Shown here: in pieces, positions 1-9,399 of the stretch
Layout: each line of letters opens with the position of its first letter
How positions within the stretch are numbered: the stretch's first letter is position 1
From: Citrobacter sp. Awk 4
GTDB taxonomy: Bacteria; Pseudomonadota; Gammaproteobacteria; Enterobacterales; Enterobacteriaceae
Reading direction: 5' to 3'
Assembly: GCF_028069725.1 (NCBI RefSeq)
Contig: NZ_JANEWG010000001.1
Coordinates: 62,001 to 126,000, forward strand
Length of the DNA stretch: 64,000 nt
Translations under genes and position numbers: made by a program
The notes under the pieces: model-generated
The model's input: the letters and a program-made list of their open reading frames with translations, nothing else
What the model was told of the DNA's origin: nothing
Databases searched by the model: none

Positions 1-1262
1 AAAATGCCCTGAAGGTAATGTACAGGCTCAATAAGGCGGGTTACGAAGCCTGGCTGGTCGGCGGCGGTGTGCGCGATCTTCTGCTCGGCAAAAAACCGAA
101 AGATTTCGACGTAACGACCAACGCGACGCCTGATCAGGTACGTAAACTGTTTCGCAACTGTCGTCTGGTTGGTCGCCGGTTCCGCCTGGCCCACGTCATG
201 TTTGGCCCGGAAATCATCGAAGTGGCCACCTTCCGTGGTCATCATGAAGGCGGCGACACTGACCGCACCACGTCTCAGCGCGGACAAAACGGCATGCTGT
301 TGCGCGACAACATCTTTGGATCTATTGAAGAAGATGCGCAACGTCGTGATTTCACGATCAACAGCCTCTATTACAGCGTGGCTGATTTTACCGTGCGTGA
401 TTATGTCGGCGGCATGAAGGATCTGGAAGACGGCGTGATCCGTCTGATCGGTAATCCGGAAACGCGTTACCGCGAAGATCCCGTACGTATGTTACGCGCT
501 GTCCGTTTTGCGGCAAAACTCGACATGCGTATCAGTCCGGAAACCGCAGAGCCTATTCCGCGCCTGGCGGCACTGCTCAATGATATTCCTCCTGCACGTC
601 TGTTTGAAGAATCGCTGAAACTTCTGCAGGCGGGATATGGTTTCGAAACCTATAAAAAACTGTGCGAATACAGTCTGTTCCAGCCCCTGTTCCCGACCAT
701 CACGCGCTATTTCACCGAAAACGGCGATAGCGCAATGGAACGCATCATCGCGCAAGTACTGAAGAACACCGACAACCGTATCCACAATGATATGCGCGTC
801 AACCCGGCATTCCTGTTCGCCGCTATGTTCTGGTACCCGTTGCTTGAGATGGCGCAGAAAATTGCGCAAGAGAGCGGTCTGTCTTATTACGACGCGTTTG
901 CATTAGCCATGAATGATGTGCTGGACGAAGCTTGCCGCTCGCTGGCGATCCCCAAACGCCTGACATCGCTCACGCGTGATATCTGGCAGCTCCAGTTGCG
1001 TATGTCTCGCCGTCAGGGTAAACGCGCCTGGAAGCTGATGGAACATCCTAAGTTCCGTGCGGCTTACGATTTACTGGCTCTGCGCGCAGAAGTAGAAAAC
1101 AACGCTGAACTGCAGCGTCTGGCGCAGTGGTGGGGAGAATTTCAGGTCTCTGCTCCACCTGAGCAAAAAGGCATGTTGAACGAGCTGGATGAAGAACCGG
1201 CCGCCCGTCGACGTCATCGCCGCCCACGCAAACGCGCTCCGCGTCGTGAGGGCAGTGCATGA
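1..1262 (+). CDS. pcnB: Poly(A) polymerase I (5' truncated by window edge)
   Basis: Adds poly(A) tails to RNA 3' ends and so speeds decay by the degradosome and PNPase; it also controls ColE1-type plasmid copy number through RNA I. The reading frame is open from base 3, ahead of the first ATG at 18, and the codons before that ATG match the E. coli protein, so the true start lies upstream of the window. Visible are the class II nucleotidyltransferase motif GGGVRD followed by the metal-binding DFD, the RNA/head domain ([28 protein letters not shown]), and an arginine-rich C-terminal tail ([14 protein letters not shown]). The stop overlaps the folK start by 4 bases (ATGA), so the two are translationally coupled. 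Confidence 0.97.
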   Translation, partial: NALKVMYRLNKAGYEAWLVGGGVRDLLLGKKPKDFDVTTNATPDQVRKLFRNCRLVGRRFRLAHVMFGPEIIEVATFRGHHEGGDTDRTTSQRGQNGMLLRDNIFGSIEEDAQRRDFTINSLYYSVADFTVRDYVGGMKDLEDGVIRLIGNPETRYREDPVRMLRAVRFAAKLDMRISPETAEPIPRLAALLNDIPPARLFEESLKLLQAGYGFETYKKLCEYSLFQPLFPTITRYFTENGDSAMERIIAQVLKNTDNRIHNDMRVNPAFLFAAMFWYPLLEMAQKIAQESGLSYYDAFALAMNDVLDEACRSLAIPKRLTSLTRDIWQLQLRMSRRQGKRAWKLMEHPKFRAAYDLLALRAEVENNAELQRLAQWWGEFQVSAPPEQKGMLNELDEEPAARRRHRRPRKRAPRREGSA

Positions 1263-1738
1263 CCCTTGCGTATATCGCAATTGGCAGTAATCTGGCCTCT
1301 CCACTGGAGCAGGTTAATGCGGCAATTCAGGCGCTGGGTGAGATCCCGGAAAGCCGGATTGTCGCGCTCTCCTCGTTTTACCGCACCCCACCGCTGGGAC
1401 CGCAGGATCAACCCGACTATCTGAACGCCGCCGTGGCGCTGGAAACGACGCTTCTGCCGGAAACGCTGCTGAACCATACCCAACGTATTGAGTTACAACA
1501 GGGGCGTGTTCGTAAAGCGGAGCGCTGGGGACCCCGCACGTTGGACCTCGATATCATGCTGTTTGGCGATCACGTGATTAACACTGAACGCCTGACCATT
1601 CCCCACTATGACATGAAAAACCGTGGCTTTATGCTGTGGCCGCTGTTTGAAATTGCACCTGAGTGGGTATTTCCAGATGGCATCACATTGCACCAGCAAC
1701 TCACTCTGTTGGCAGCAGAAAAGCCTGCCCTCTGGTAA
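1259..1738 (+). CDS. folK: 6-hydroxymethyl-7,8-dihydropterin pyrophosphokinase
   Basis: Transfers pyrophosphate from ATP to 6-hydroxymethyl-dihydropterin, the step before dihydropteroate synthase in folate synthesis. The 159-residue protein has the usual enterobacterial HPPK length. It carries the N-terminal IAIGSNL signature and the [11 protein letters not shown] motif, whose two aspartates bind magnesium. The ATG sits inside the pcnB stop (ATGA overlap), which fixes the start and indicates a pcnB-folK operon. About 120 bases separate it from panB. Confidence 0.97.
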   Translation: MTLAYIAIGSNLASPLEQVNAAIQALGEIPESRIVALSSFYRTPPLGPQDQPDYLNAAVALETTLLPETLLNHTQRIELQQGRVRKAERWGPRTLDLDIMLFGDHVINTERLTIPHYDMKNRGFMLWPLFEIAPEWVFPDGITLHQQLTLLAAEKPALW

Positions 1739-1857
1739 CTTTGACGTCCCGATTAACATTTTCTGCGGACGCATTAATCATTTCCTTAAAATAATTGCCC
1801 CCCTGACTGCTGCTGTTAGAATGCCGGATAATGATACTTTTATGATCCGGAAATGTT

Positions 1858-2649
1858 ATGAAACCGACTACCATTTCGTTACTGCAGAAACACAAACAAG
1901 ACAAAAAACGCTTCGCCACCATTACCGCTTACGACTACAGCTTTGCCAAACTGTTTGCTGATGAAGGGCTGAACGTGATGCTGGTGGGCGACTCACTTGG
2001 CATGACGGTACAAGGCCACGATACCACCCTGCCAGTGACCGTTGAGGACGTTGCCTATCACACCCGAGCTGTACGTCGCGGCGCGCCGAACAGCCTGATC
2101 CTGGCTGACCTGCCGTTTATGGCTTACGCCACGCCAGAACAGGCGTTTGAGAATGCGGCGGTGGTCATGCGCGCGGGCGCGAACATGGTCAAAATCGAGG
2201 GTGGCGCGTGGCTGGTGAATACCGTAAAAATGCTGACAGAACGCGCGGTTCCGGTTTGCGGGCATCTGGGTTTAACGCCACAATCAGTCAATATCTTCGG
2301 TGGTTATAAAATTCAGGGGCGCGGCGATGCCGGTCAGACGCTGTTCGACGACGCGCTGGCACTGGAAGCGGCAGGCGCACAGTTGCTGGTACTGGAGTGC
2401 GTTCCGGTCGAACTGGCGAAGCGGATCACTGAAGCTCTTTCCATTCCGGTGATCGGTATTGGCGCAGGCAACGTCACCGACGGGCAGATCCTCGTGATGC
2501 ATGACGCGTTTGGTATCACCGGTGGACATATTCCAAAATTTGCCAAAAATTTCCTGGCAGAAGCGGGCGACATCCGCGCCGCAGTGCGGCAGTATATTGC
2601 CGAGGTGGAGTCCGGCGTCTATCCGGGCGAAGAACACAGTTTTCATTAA
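1858..2649 (+). CDS. panB: 3-methyl-2-oxobutanoate hydroxymethyltransferase
   Basis: Transfers a hydroxymethyl group from 5,10-methylene-tetrahydrofolate to alpha-ketoisovalerate, giving ketopantoate, the first committed step of pantothenate and CoA synthesis. The 263 residues form the family's TIM barrel. Visible motifs are VGDSLGM near residue 44 (metal and substrate site), KIEGG near 114 and GIGAG near 200. It is followed by panC after 126 bases holding a REP pair, and the pathway continues with panC and panD. Confidence 0.97.
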   Translation: MKPTTISLLQKHKQDKKRFATITAYDYSFAKLFADEGLNVMLVGDSLGMTVQGHDTTLPVTVEDVAYHTRAVRRGAPNSLILADLPFMAYATPEQAFENAAVVMRAGANMVKIEGGAWLVNTVKMLTERAVPVCGHLGLTPQSVNIFGGYKIQGRGDAGQTLFDDALALEAAGAQLLVLECVPVELAKRITEALSIPVIGIGAGNVTDGQILVMHDAFGITGGHIPKFAKNFLAEAGDIRAAVRQYIAEVESGVYPGEEHSFH

Positions 2650-2665
2650 GCAACGTTTGGATCGT

Positions 2666-2745
2666 GTAGGCCGGATAATACGTGTGGTGTCTCCATCCGG
2701 CATTTGTGCAGAGACGCCTGATGGCGCTGCACTTATCAGGCCTAC
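2666..2745. repeat. BIME: two inverted REP elements between panB and panC
   Basis: Two REP-type palindromes face each other. The first starts GTAGGCCGGATAA and ends in ATCCGGCA (2666-2702). The second runs from GCCTGATGGCGC to TTATCAGGCCTAC (2716-2744). This is the standard enterobacterial BIME layout. In a transcript such elements form stable stems that can protect upstream mRNA and may lower panC relative to panB. Confidence 0.85.
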
Positions 2746-2775
2746 GGATAATCAGGCCACTAAAGGAGTCCTGTT

Positions 2776-3630
2776 GTGTTAATTATTGAAACCCTGCCGC
2801 TGCTACGCCAGCATATCCGTCGTCTGCGTCAGGAGGGCAAACGTGTTGCACTGGTCCCCACCATGGGCAACCTGCATGATGGTCATATGAAACTGGTTGA
2901 CGAAGCCAAAAGCCGCGCTGACGTCGTGGTGGTCAGTATTTTCGTTAACCCGATGCAATTTGACCGTCCGGACGATCTGGTGCGTTATCCCCGCACGCTG
3001 CAGGAAGACTGCGAAAAGCTGAACAAGCGCAAAGTCGATCTGGTCTTTGCTCCCGCGCCTGACCAAATTTACCCGCACGGTACCGAAGGGCAGACCTACG
3101 TTGACGTACCGGGCCTCTCCACCATGCTGGAAGGGGCCAGTCGCCCGGGCCATTTCCGCGGCGTTTCCACTATCGTCAGCAAGTTATTCAATCTGGTGCA
3201 GCCAGACGTCGCCTGCTTTGGCGAGAAGGATTTTCAGCAACTGGCGCTCATCCGCAAAATGGTTGCCGATATGGGCTACGACATTGAAATCGTTGGCGTA
3301 CCTATCATCCGGGCCAAAGACGGTCTGGCCCTGAGTTCTCGTAACGGCTACCTGACGGCTGAACAACGTAAAATCGCCCCTGGCTTACACAAAGTCATGA
3401 AGGGTATTGCCGGGAAATTACAGGCCGGAAATCGGGACTGCGAAGAGATGATCGCCATTGCCGAGCAAGAGCTCAACGAAAAAGGCTTCCGCGCTGATGA
3501 TATTCAGATCCGTGATGCCGACACCCTGTTGGAATTAACGGATACCAGCAAACGTGCGGTCATCCTTGTTGCTGCATGGCTGGGCCAGGCGCGTCTTATC
3601 GACAACCAGAGCGTCGAATTAACCCAGTAG
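2776..3630 (+). CDS. panC: Pantothenate synthetase (pantoate-beta-alanine ligase)
   Basis: Joins pantoate and beta-alanine using ATP through a pantoyl-adenylate intermediate. The start is GTG at 2776, giving [10 protein letters not shown] as in E. coli, with AAAGGAG 7 bases upstream. The 284-residue protein has the nucleotidyltransferase fold: the HIGH-like TMGNLHDGH near residue 30, FVNPMQF near 60, the GEKDFQQ segment near 150 and the LSSRN (KMSKS-like) motif near 185. The substrate beta-alanine comes from PanD, encoded next. Confidence 0.97.
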   Translation: MLIIETLPLLRQHIRRLRQEGKRVALVPTMGNLHDGHMKLVDEAKSRADVVVVSIFVNPMQFDRPDDLVRYPRTLQEDCEKLNKRKVDLVFAPAPDQIYPHGTEGQTYVDVPGLSTMLEGASRPGHFRGVSTIVSKLFNLVQPDVACFGEKDFQQLALIRKMVADMGYDIEIVGVPIIRAKDGLALSSRNGYLTAEQRKIAPGLHKVMKGIAGKLQAGNRDCEEMIAIAEQELNEKGFRADDIQIRDADTLLELTDTSKRAVILVAAWLGQARLIDNQSVELTQ

Positions 3631-3723
3631 ACAGGGGTTAAAAATCGGGCAATACTGCCTGGAATTTCCTGAAGCTGTTATAAATATCAGCTTTGTTATC
3701 GGTATGGTAGAAAGGTAGAAGTT

Positions 3724-4104
3724 ATGATTCGCACTATGTTGCAGGGCAAACTCCATCGCGTGAAAGTGACTCAGGCGGACCTGCATTACGAAGGGTCTTG
3801 CGCTATTGACCAGGATTTTCTCGACGCGGCGGGCATTCTCGAGAACGAAGCCATTGATATCTGGAACGTCACCAACGGCAAGCGTTTCTCAACCTATGCC
3901 ATTGCGGCTGAACGCGGTTCTAAAATTATCTCCGTGAACGGTGCGGCGGCACACTGCGCCAGCGTGGGCGATATTGTGATTATCGCCAGTTTCGTGACCA
4001 TGTCTGACGAAGAAGCGCGTCGCTGGCATCCCAAAGTGGCCTACTTTGAAGGTGACAACGAAATGAAACGCACGGCGAAGGCGATCCCGGTACAAGTTGC
4101 CTGA
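3724..4104 (+). CDS. panD: Aspartate 1-decarboxylase proenzyme
   Basis: Decarboxylates L-aspartate to beta-alanine for pantothenate synthesis. The 126-residue proenzyme cleaves itself between Gly24 and Ser25 (YEGSC is visible), turning Ser25 into the catalytic pyruvoyl group; this maturation depends on PanM in enterobacteria. In E. coli K-12 the transposase-like gene yadD (rpnC) separates panC and panD. Here only 93 non-coding bases lie between them. Confidence 0.97.
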   Translation: MIRTMLQGKLHRVKVTQADLHYEGSCAIDQDFLDAAGILENEAIDIWNVTNGKRFSTYAIAAERGSKIISVNGAAAHCASVGDIVIIASFVTMSDEEARRWHPKVAYFEGDNEMKRTAKAIPVQVA

Positions 4105-4110
4105 GCAGAA

Positions 4111-5340
4111 TTACCCCTGCGGCTGATTGCTGATCAGCCGTGACATGGTTTCCAGCGAATCCGTTCTTAAGATATACAGGCGTTTCAATAAGAACGGATT
4201 ATCCCCCGGCTTTACCTTCCCTTTCACCGTCGTGACCGCCATATGGAATCCCGCATCGTTAGCCGCTTTTAGCGCCGTGGCGTTATAGCCGCCGAATGGA
4301 TAAGAGAGATAAAGCACATGCGGGTTAAACTGCGCCAGTGCGCGGCGTGAACGGGCAAAATCCATAAAAATATTGTGATAGCTACGGCTGAGCAGGATCG
4401 GGCGGCGATAGCCGTCTACCCGATGCAAAAAATGCGTATGCGACTGGAAATCAAAGGTATTTCTGATCTCCTGTAGTTCAGAAATGCTCATAAACTGTAG
4501 CGATTTGGGATCCCATTTTTGCGGATGTCTCTTAATACGGGATGAAATAATAAAGGCGGTCGCCTTAAAACCATACTGTTTCAATACCGGGTAGGCATAG
4601 CGACTGACTGATTTCAGTCCATCATCAAAGGTAATGACTACCGCGCGCGCCGGAAGATTCATCTTATTGCGCACATACCCTTCCAGCTGGTACATCGTCA
4701 ACGTGGTATATCCCAGGTCCCGCAGCCAGGTCATCTGGTTACTGAAAGCCCGCACCGATGTCGTCGTCGAGGTATGGCGAAAACGGGTGTTCTCTTCATC
4801 GCGTAAAATATGGTGGTAGGTGAGCACGGGAATACCGTGATCTTCCTGCGCGTCCAGCGCGCTGATATAAGCAAGCCGATTACCGATCCGCACCTGATAC
4901 CAGGTTTGGTTGAGCCGACCTTTCAGCTTACTGATAATGGGATAACGTAAATTTTCTGCGAGTATGCCAAAGGGCGCGCTTCCCGCATCCGGCGCATTAT
5001 AAACGGGCGTATCTTTCCAGGTGACCAGGTTCTGGTTGCTAAGGGGTTTATTAAGGGCACCCAGACCATCTTCCACTTTCTGATGACCCTGCACCGGTTC
5101 CAGGTGGCCTTTATCGATAAACCCGGTGCCGAACCCAAATTTGAATTCGTAATAATCTGCGGCAATGGGTTCAACAGAGATTATCTGCCCCGCACGAAGC
5201 GTTCCCACGTTCTTCATGTTGTTGCCAATCTGCGCCCAGATGGCGGCATCTTCCGTTGTCTGCATATAGCGCGCAGGCAACGCAGCGCCAGTCCCCATTG
5301 AAACCAACAGCAACAGGAGGAAAAAAACGTGTTTGATCAT
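4111..5340 (-). CDS. yadE: YadE, secreted polysaccharide deacetylase-family protein
   Basis: A NodB-homology carbohydrate esterase 4 protein of unknown physiological substrate. A hydrophobic signal peptide opens the 409-residue sequence (about residues 1-20, ending GTGAALPA), so it should act in the envelope. An SH3-like N-terminal part precedes the catalytic domain. The domain shows the metal motif ITFDDG near residue 240, the histidine motif SHTHFLH near 300 and LSYPFGGYN near 345. It is convergent with panD, with only 6 bases between the stops, and lies last in the leftward yadG-yadH-yadI-yadE run. Deacetylase activity is inferred from family only. Confidence 0.9.
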   Translation of the reverse strand: MIKHVFFLLLLLVSMGTGAALPARYMQTTEDAAIWAQIGNNMKNVGTLRAGQIISVEPIAADYYEFKFGFGTGFIDKGHLEPVQGHQKVEDGLGALNKPLSNQNLVTWKDTPVYNAPDAGSAPFGILAENLRYPIISKLKGRLNQTWYQVRIGNRLAYISALDAQEDHGIPVLTYHHILRDEENTRFRHTSTTTSVRAFSNQMTWLRDLGYTTLTMYQLEGYVRNKMNLPARAVVITFDDGLKSVSRYAYPVLKQYGFKATAFIISSRIKRHPQKWDPKSLQFMSISELQEIRNTFDFQSHTHFLHRVDGYRRPILLSRSYHNIFMDFARSRRALAQFNPHVLYLSYPFGGYNATALKAANDAGFHMAVTTVKGKVKPGDNPFLLKRLYILRTDSLETMSRLISNQPQG

Positions 5341-5402
5341 CAGAAATAGCCGGGACGTGAATACCCTGCCTATTGTAACAAAACCGCCCTCAATACCAAC
5401 GG

Positions 5403-5843
5403 CTAATACTCATACAAATCATGCAGCAATACAAAAGGGGGATTTTTTTGCTGCTGATGCCAGAGACTGGTCACCTCTGACGTGCCACGCGCCACGATGT
5501 GATTGCGAAACTCAACGCTGCTCATCGCCTCTCGCGACGACAGCATTTTTTCCAGCAATGGCAGAGTGACGCCGGAAATCACCTCACACTGAGAATGTTT
5601 ATGGCTCAACAAAGACGCAATGCGATAAGGTGCAGCGCCAGGCGCATCGGTTAAAAAGATCACCCCCTCGCCAGAATCCGTTTGATGCAACGCGTCACAC
5701 AACATGCGACTCAACATATTTGCGCTTAATCCATGCCAGAAATTCACCGCACGGCATTGCGCCTGGGAGCCGTGTTTTTTTTCCAGACGAGACAGCAGTT
5801 CCTCTGCACGACCATCATGACAGGTAATAACCCAACCTAACAT
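5403..5843 (-). CDS. yadI: YadI, orphan PTS EIIA-like protein (mannose family)
   Basis: The 146-residue protein resembles EIIA domains of mannose-type phosphotransferase systems. The conserved phosphorylation histidine is His9 in VITCHDG. A strong ribosome site (AGGAGG, 7 bases before the ATG) marks the start. No EIIB, EIIC or EIID gene lies nearby, so it is an orphan that may receive phosphate from HPr or a distant EII set and act as a regulator. It lies 102 bases after yadH and 62 before yadE on the same strand. Its function is not established. Confidence 0.87.
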   Translation of the reverse strand: MLGWVITCHDGRAEELLSRLEKKHGSQAQCRAVNFWHGLSANMLSRMLCDALHQTDSGEGVIFLTDAPGAAPYRIASLLSHKHSQCEVISGVTLPLLEKMLSSREAMSSVEFRNHIVARGTSEVTSLWHQQQKNPPFVLLHDLYEY

Positions 5844-5945
5844 TGCCTACCTCCTTAGCAGGGAAGTAGTTTATCAAGGTAATCAATATGTAATGGTGAC
5901 AACCGTCAAAGGAATCCCCTCCCAAAACGGGAGAGGAGTGTGAAA

Positions 5946-6716
5946 TCAGCTACGTAGCCCACGTCCACGCTGGATCAAATACCAGCACAGCATGTAGAAA
6001 GCGACGGTGAAGATCACCAGTACGCCAAATGTAGTGATTAACGGAACATCATGAATACCGAGGAAACCATAGCGGAAACCACTGATCATGTAGACGATGG
6101 GGTTCAGGTGCGACAGACCCTGCCAGAATGGTGGTAGCAGCGTCAAAGAGTAAAACACCCCGCCAAGATAGGTCAGCGGCGTCAGCACAAACGTCGGGAT
6201 CAGGCTGATATCATCAAAGGTTTTTGCGAACACAGCATTCAACAACCCGGCTAGCGAAAACAGCACCGACGTCAATGCCAGCGTTAATGCAACGAACAGC
6301 CACGAATGAACCTGAAATGGCACAAAAAATAACGAAATTGCCGTCACCAGCACACCGACGCACAGCCCGCGCGCCACACCACCGCCGACAAATCCGGCAA
6401 TAATGACATGCGTCGGGACCGGGGCGACCAACAATTCTTCGATGTTGCGCTGAAATTTAGCGCTAAAAAACGACGACGCCACGTTGGCGTAAGAGTTGGT
6501 AATCACCGCCATCATGATAAGACCCGGCACGATAAACTGCATGTAGCTAAAGCCATGCATTTCACCTATCCGCGAACCGATCAAGTTGCCAAAAATAATG
6601 AAGTAAAGCGTCATGGTGATAACGGGCGGAACCAGCGTTTGTACCCAGATGCGCATAAAGCGGTGGATCTCTTTGGCCCAGATGCTTTTCAGCGCGACCC
6701 AGTAAAGCTGCATCAT
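5946..6716 (-). CDS. yadH: YadH, ABC-2 type export permease
   Basis: Inner-membrane permease of an ABC exporter of unknown substrate. The 256 residues contain about six membrane segments. The ABC-2 signature region ends in LTPLTYLGGVFYS and FWQGLSHLNPIVY. The start codon overlaps the yadG stop (ATGA), so the ATPase and permease are translationally coupled and should form a YadG2-YadH2 transporter. Confidence 0.93.
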   Translation of the reverse strand: MMQLYWVALKSIWAKEIHRFMRIWVQTLVPPVITMTLYFIIFGNLIGSRIGEMHGFSYMQFIVPGLIMMAVITNSYANVASSFFSAKFQRNIEELLVAPVPTHVIIAGFVGGGVARGLCVGVLVTAISLFFVPFQVHSWLFVALTLALTSVLFSLAGLLNAVFAKTFDDISLIPTFVLTPLTYLGGVFYSLTLLPPFWQGLSHLNPIVYMISGFRYGFLGIHDVPLITTFGVLVIFTVAFYMLCWYLIQRGRGLRS

Positions 6717-7639
6717 GCGCGATCTCCTTGTTTTTCATGAACCAGTGAAACAAACAGCTCTTCCAGACGGTTCGCCTTATTGCGCATACTCAGCACCTGA
6801 ACCCCCTGCTCGCTGAGCTGGCTGAATACGCTGTTAATCCCCTGCTCGCGCAGCACTTCCACTTCCAGCGTGGCGGTATCCACCAGCCGATACTGATAGC
6901 CTTCGAGCTTCGGCAGCGGGCTTTTTGCCGCCAGATCGAGAATGAAGGTTTCTGATTTCAGCTTTGAGAGCAGGTTTTTCATTGAGGTGTTTTCCACCAG
7001 CTCTCCGTGCTGAATAATCCCGATATTGCGGCACAGCATTTCCGCTTCTTCCAGATAGTGGGTGGTCAGAATGATCGTGGTGCCTTTGTCGTTTAAATCC
7101 TTCAAAAACCCCCACATTGAGCGGCGAAGTTCAATATCGACGCCCGCAGTCGGCTCATCAAGAATTAACAGTTTCGGTTCATGCATAAGCGCGCGAGCGA
7201 TCATCAAGCGCCGCTTCATCCCTCCCGACAACATACGCGCACGTTCGTTGCGTTTTTCCCACAAATCGAGCTGTTTTAAATACTTTTCGCTGCGTGTGAT
7301 CGCTTCTTTTCGTTCGACGCCATAGTATCCCGCCTGATTCACCACGATCTGCTGGACGGTTTCAAACGGGTTGAAATTGAATTCCTGCGGCACTAAACCC
7401 AACTGGCGTTTAGCATTGACCACATCTTTCGCCAGATCGTAACCGAAGACACTGACGCGCCCGGACGTTTTGTTTACCAGCGAGCTGATAATGCCGATTG
7501 TGGTAGATTTTCCTGCCCCATTCGGCCCCAGAAGCGCATAAAAATCACCCGCTTCGACTTGTAAATCTATCCCACGCAACGCCTGAACGCCGCCAGGGTA
7601 GGTTTTTTTAAGTTGTTGAAGTTCCAGTGCAATGGTCAT
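6713..7639 (-). CDS. yadG: YadG, ABC transporter ATP-binding protein
   Basis: ATPase partner of YadH. The 308 residues show Walker A (GPNGAGKST, near residue 38), the Q-loop, the signature LSGGMKRR near 139 and Walker B LLILDEPTAGVD near 159, followed by a C-terminal extension typical of drug or polysaccharide ABC-2 exporters. It is divergent from can, with about 108 bases between the start codons. The substrate is unknown. Confidence 0.94.
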   Translation of the reverse strand: MTIALELQQLKKTYPGGVQALRGIDLQVEAGDFYALLGPNGAGKSTTIGIISSLVNKTSGRVSVFGYDLAKDVVNAKRQLGLVPQEFNFNPFETVQQIVVNQAGYYGVERKEAITRSEKYLKQLDLWEKRNERARMLSGGMKRRLMIARALMHEPKLLILDEPTAGVDIELRRSMWGFLKDLNDKGTTIILTTHYLEEAEMLCRNIGIIQHGELVENTSMKNLLSKLKSETFILDLAAKSPLPKLEGYQYRLVDTATLEVEVLREQGINSVFSQLSEQGVQVLSMRNKANRLEELFVSLVHEKQGDRA

Positions 7640-7747
7640 AAATTTTTACTTACCTTACGTTCCTACACTTTATATGTGGTTTAAATAATCCCGGAGTTGA
7701 CCTATATTAGCCCAACGCGTTTATTTGGTTACAGGTCGTTAACCTCC

Positions 7748-8410
7748 ATGAAAGACATAGATACACTCATCAGTAACAATGCACTATGGTCAAAAATGCT
7801 GGTGGAAGAGGATTCCGGATTTTTTGAGAAACTGGCGCAAGCACAGAAGCCGCGCTTTCTATGGATTGGATGTTCCGACAGTCGCGTTCCTGCAGAACGT
7901 TTAACCGGGCTTGAACCGGGCGAATTATTTGTGCACCGTAATGTGGCCAACCTGGTCATCCACACCGACCTCAACTGCCTCTCTGTTGTGCAGTATGCCG
8001 TTGATGTCTTAGAAGTTGAACATATTATTATTTGTGGTCACTACGGTTGCGGTGGTGTGCAGGCTGCTGTTGAAAACCCGGAACTGGGGTTGATCGACAA
8101 CTGGCTGCTACACATCCGTGATATTTGGTTTAAACATAGCTCCCTGCTGGGTGAAATGCCTCAGGAGCGTCGTATGGACACCCTGTGTGAACTGAATGTG
8201 ATGGAACAGGTGTATAACCTGGGCCACTCCACCATTATGCAGTCCGCCTGGAAACGCGGTCAGAAAGTGACGATCCACGGTTGGGCGTATGGTATTCACG
8301 ATGGCCTGCTGCGCGATCTTGACGTGACTGCCGTCAGTCGCGAATCCCTTGAACAGCGTTACCGTCAGGGGATTTCCAATCTCAAACAGAAGCACATCAA
8401 CCACAAGTAA
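7748..8410 (+). CDS. can: Beta-class carbonic anhydrase
   Basis: Interconverts CO2 and bicarbonate, supplying bicarbonate for carboxylations at ambient CO2. Zinc ligands are visible: Cys42 and Asp44 in IGCSDSR, and His98 and Cys101 in CGHYGCGG. The start at 7748 gives [11 protein letters not shown] and 220 residues as in E. coli. An upstream in-frame ATG at 7697 would add 17 residues with no family support. The ribosome site is weak. A REP-rich segment follows before the convergent hpt. Confidence 0.96.
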   Translation: MKDIDTLISNNALWSKMLVEEDSGFFEKLAQAQKPRFLWIGCSDSRVPAERLTGLEPGELFVHRNVANLVIHTDLNCLSVVQYAVDVLEVEHIIICGHYGCGGVQAAVENPELGLIDNWLLHIRDIWFKHSSLLGEMPQERRMDTLCELNVMEQVYNLGHSTIMQSAWKRGQKVTIHGWAYGIHDGLLRDLDVTAVSRESLEQRYRQGISNLKQKHINHK

Positions 8411-8423
8411 TTCTTGTTAAAAA

Positions 8424-8501
8424 GCCGGGGGGCGATTCCGCCTTACCCGGCCTGAAGGCCTACCGTCGCGTTGGCCTGATAAGCGAAGCGCCATCAGGCG
8501 C
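8424..8501. repeat. BIME / REP pair between can and hpt
   Basis: Two REP-like stems fill the space between the convergent can and hpt genes. The first nests GCCGGG/CCCGGC around GGCG/CGCC (8424-8451). The second runs from GCCTGAT to ATCAGGC (8474-8499). No long U-run follows either stem, so they probably serve as mRNA-end stabilisers more than classic terminators. Confidence 0.75.
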
Positions 8502-8513
8502 TCCTCTCTTTGA

Positions 8514-9050
8514 TTACTCGTCCAGCAGTACGACTTTACCGACATACGGCAGATGGCGATAACGCTGCGCGTAGTCGATGCCGTAACCCACCACGAATTC
8601 ATCCGGAATAGAGAAACCAATAAACTCTACCGGGACATTCACTTCACGGCGTGAGGGTTTGTCCAGCAGGGTACAAATCGCCAGTGATTTAGGCTCACGC
8701 AGGCTCAGGATTTCACGCACTTTTGACAACGTGTTGCCGGAGTCGATGATGTCTTCGACGATCAGCACATCTTTGCCACGAATATCTTCATCCAGGTCTT
8801 TGAGGATTTTAACATCGCGGGTCGTGGACATGCCGCTACCGTAGCTGGAGGCGGTCATAAAATCGACTTCATGAGATACCTGCACTTCACGGCACAGGTC
8901 CGCCATAAACATAAATGAACCGCGCAGCAGACCCACCAGCACCATATCACTGCCGCTGTCTTTATAACGCTCAGTAATCTGACGACCCAGTTCAGCAATA
9001 CGTGCTTTGATCTCCGCTTCGGGGATCATGACTTCTACAGTATGTTTCAT
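8514..9050 (-). CDS. hpt: Hypoxanthine phosphoribosyltransferase
   Basis: Salvages hypoxanthine (and guanine weakly) with PRPP to form IMP or GMP. The PRPP-binding motif [14 protein letters not shown] is visible near residue 100. The chosen start gives [13 protein letters not shown] and 178 residues, as in E. coli, and has an AGAG just before it. An in-frame ATG at 9062 would add four residues (MVRD) and another at 9224 would add far more; neither has a convincing ribosome site. Confidence 0.95.
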   Translation of the reverse strand: MKHTVEVMIPEAEIKARIAELGRQITERYKDSGSDMVLVGLLRGSFMFMADLCREVQVSHEVDFMTASSYGSGMSTTRDVKILKDLDEDIRGKDVLIVEDIIDSGNTLSKVREILSLREPKSLAICTLLDKPSRREVNVPVEFIGFSIPDEFVVGYGIDYAQRYRHLPYVGKVVLLDE

Positions 9051-9397
9051 ATCTCTAACCATATGATTTAAAAACAAATCACTCAATGCCTTCTCGGAAT
9101 TGCACAGCATCGAAGCGCAAGGCACGCAGTATACCAGCAAAAGTAATTGTTCGCGGCATCCGTTAATAAGTCTAATTTTGCAATGAGGTTCGCGCCTCTT
9201 AAATCCAAAATCCCACTGCCACAAAAATCAACAAATCCATATAACACATTGTTATAGAATAAAATAATTCGAGATAACCACGGATTGTCAGGCAAAAAAA
9301 TAGGCGACTCATTGTCGCCTGTGTCCTGCCGGATGATGAAAAGTAGCGGCCTGTTTTTTACAATAGCAGCGTGGGGCCACCACGCTGCTTTTCTGTT
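9051..9397. other. Gene-free stretch between hpt and the GH28 gene
   Basis: About 350 bases. It holds the hpt 5' region (promoter not pinpointed), an AT-rich segment (9170-9290), a leftward terminator (9294-9320) and a second stem-loop (9365-9389). In E. coli gcd starts beside hpt; I see no gcd remnant here. Confidence 0.7.
9294..9320 (-). terminator. Rho-independent terminator for the GH28/symporter operon
   Basis: Read leftward, AGGCGAC-loop-GTCGCCT (a perfect 7-bp stem with 5-base loop, 9302-9320) is followed by a run of seven U with one A between. It lies about 80 bases past the GH28 stop. Confidence 0.85.
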
Positions 9398-9399
9398 TT
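9365..9399 (+). terminator. Stem-loop just past the GH28 stop, rightward polarity
   Basis: AGCAGCGTGG pairs with CCACGCTGCT (9365-9374 and 9380-9389) around a 5-base loop. The T-rich tail (TTTCTGTTTT) is on the plus strand, although no rightward gene ends here. It may block antisense transcription or be left from the gcd gene that occupies this place in E. coli. Confidence 0.5.

Noticed and set aside
4130-4142. GC-rich dyad at the end of yadE as a panD terminator
   Set aside because: It lies inside the yadE coding sequence and has no U-run on either strand.
5916-5937. Hairpin CTCCC/GGGAG downstream of yadH as a terminator
   Set aside because: The stem is only five pairs and no U-run follows leftward.
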